Translations under genes and position numbers: made by a program
Assembly (NCBI GenBank): GCA_963693365.1
Contig: CAVNZM010000004.1
Span: 11,284,001 to 11,348,000 of the forward strand
Direction of reading: 5' to 3'
Length of the DNA: 64,000 nt
DNA from: Amoebidium appalachense
Taxonomy: Eukaryota; Ichthyosporea
The notes under the pieces: generated by a model
Database searches by the model: none
What the model saw: the letters and a program-made list of their open reading frames with translations, nothing else
What the model was told of the DNA's origin: nothing
In this document: positions 63,057 to 64,000 of the stretch, piece by piece
How the letters are laid out: each line of letters opens with the position of its first letter
Numbering within the stretch: position 1 is the first letter of the stretch

Positions 63057-63888
63057 CCCTCCCTCTCTCCTCTACCCTCTTGTCCTTTAATCATAACGCT
63101 TCGCTTGTTTACAGGCTCTGGAGGCTGGATTTCGAGGCATCGACACGGCCTGCCAACCCAAACACTATCGTGAGGATCTAGTAGGGGAGGCGCTGGCACA
63201 GATTCTTTCACCTACTGGCCCACTCAAGCGCGAAGAGGTGTTTGTGCAGACGAAGTACACACCGATAGGCGGTCAGGACACAACACAGCGTGCAGGCCCC
63301 CTTCCCTACGACCCAAACGCCCCTCTTGCCCAGCAAGTCGAGCAATCCGTGCAGACATCCCTTCGCAATTTACACGTTACATACATAGACTCCCTTGTGC
63401 TTCATTCGCCCCTCCCCACACACGCACAGACTATGACGGCATGGCGTGCAATGGAGCAGGCACACGCAAACGGACACGTACGGCAACTGGGAATTAGCAA
63501 CATATTCGACTCCCAGGCACTGGTTAAGCTGTGGAATGATGCAACGATTAAGCCGGCGATTGTTCAGAACAGGTTCTATCAAGAAAGTGGCTACGACACA
63601 GAAATCCGTGCGTTTTGCGCAAAAAACGTCATCGCGTACCAATCCTTCTGGACACTCACAGCAAACCCCCACCTGCTCGAGTCTAAACTGATAGGGCAGG
63701 TGGCAAAGAGGGCAGGAAAAACACGCGCACAGACGTTGTTCCGGTTTCTGATGGAAATGGGTGTGGTTCCTTTGACAGGGACGACCAGCACGGAGCACAT
63801 GAAGCAAGATCTGGAGGTGGTTGGATGGGTGGACGGACCAACACAGGCAGAGGTGACTGAGTTTAGGGCACTTGTAGGCGAGGTTTAG
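62630..63888 (+). CDS. aldo/keto reductase (2 exons)
   Basis: Exons 62630-62722 and 63115-63888, phase-0 intron with CTACAG|GTGGGC and TTTACAG|GCTCTG. The 288-aa product is an NAD(P)H-dependent carbonyl reductase of the AKR barrel family. It has SMPRLVYGTAWK (strand 1), GFRGIDTACQPKHY with the catalytic Asp 41 and probably Tyr 49, EVFVQTKYTP with Lys 78, DSLVLHSPL with His 128, HVRQLGISNIF, QNRFYQESGYD, and FRFLMEMGVVPLTGTTSTEHM near the cofactor-phosphate site. The DTACQPKHY spacing differs from classical AKRs and marks a known subgroup. An in-frame upstream ATG at 62474 would add 52 residues starting MHPTLTLSFLRGLC, which looks signal-like; I prefer ATG 62630 (ACATGGCG) because the conserved fold starts ten residues later. 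Substrate unknown. Confidence 0.88.
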
Positions 63889-63896
63889 GTAGATGA

Positions 63897-63902
63897 AATA
63901 AA
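63897..63902 (+). terminator. probable polyadenylation signal of the aldo/keto reductase
   Basis: AATAAA nine nt after the stop codon, with a second copy at 63969-63974; the very near signal would give an extremely short 3' UTR, so the second may be used. Confidence 0.55.
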
Positions 63903-64000
63903 ACGGTTGGTTTCTGCTTAACATTCTATCAGCATAATATACAGTAGTCGTTTACTTTTGGGGTGCAAAATAAAATTGTTCGTTCCTGTTTCATAGTCGT

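Overview
This is a eukaryotic nuclear window from an intron-rich, repeat-rich genome that I cannot assign to a lineage. The evidence is spliced genes with GT-AG and some GC-AG introns, AATAAA-type signals, tRNA-derived SINE-like repeats, and exceptionally dense simple repeats: (CA)n/(GT)n, (GA)n/(TC)n and C/G homopolymers of 20-50 nt. Most long open frames here are translations of those simple repeats and are not genes.

Layout. 1-2.9 kb holds two possible minus-strand exons and a hairpin. 2892-3881 (+) is an intronless type II membrane glycosyltransferase-like gene (329 aa). 3.9-10.5 kb is gene-poor, with two SINE-like copies, about 650 nt of near-continuous polypurine and a 139-nt (GT)n. 10576-48776 (+) is one gene for homomeric multidomain acetyl-CoA carboxylase. 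I reconstructed 62 coding exons whose phases all join, giving 6855 nt (2284 aa plus stop). It carries biotin carboxylase, biotin carrier (biotinyl Lys about 698), central and carboxyltransferase regions. 48.8-51.5 kb is gene-free. 51580-59465 (+) is a six-exon gene for an approximately 1538-aa transposase-like protein. A WRN-type DEDDy 3'-5' exonuclease sits inside the probable DDE catalytic core, and the last exon is broken by a 1-nt frame change in a G10 run. 59.5-62.6 kb is gene-poor. 62630-63888 (+) is a two-exon aldo/keto reductase.

Patterns across the window. Four of 67 reconstructed introns use GC donors, all of the form AG|GCA. ACC introns are strongly patterned on the sense strand: C-runs follow the donor within about 20 nt in roughly twenty introns, and (CA)n tracts run directly into the acceptor AG in roughly seventeen. 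The transposase-like gene has mostly G-runs on the sense strand instead. The ACC and the aldo/keto reductase are metabolic genes; the transposase-like gene is probably a mobile or domesticated element. I see no operon-like functional link between them.
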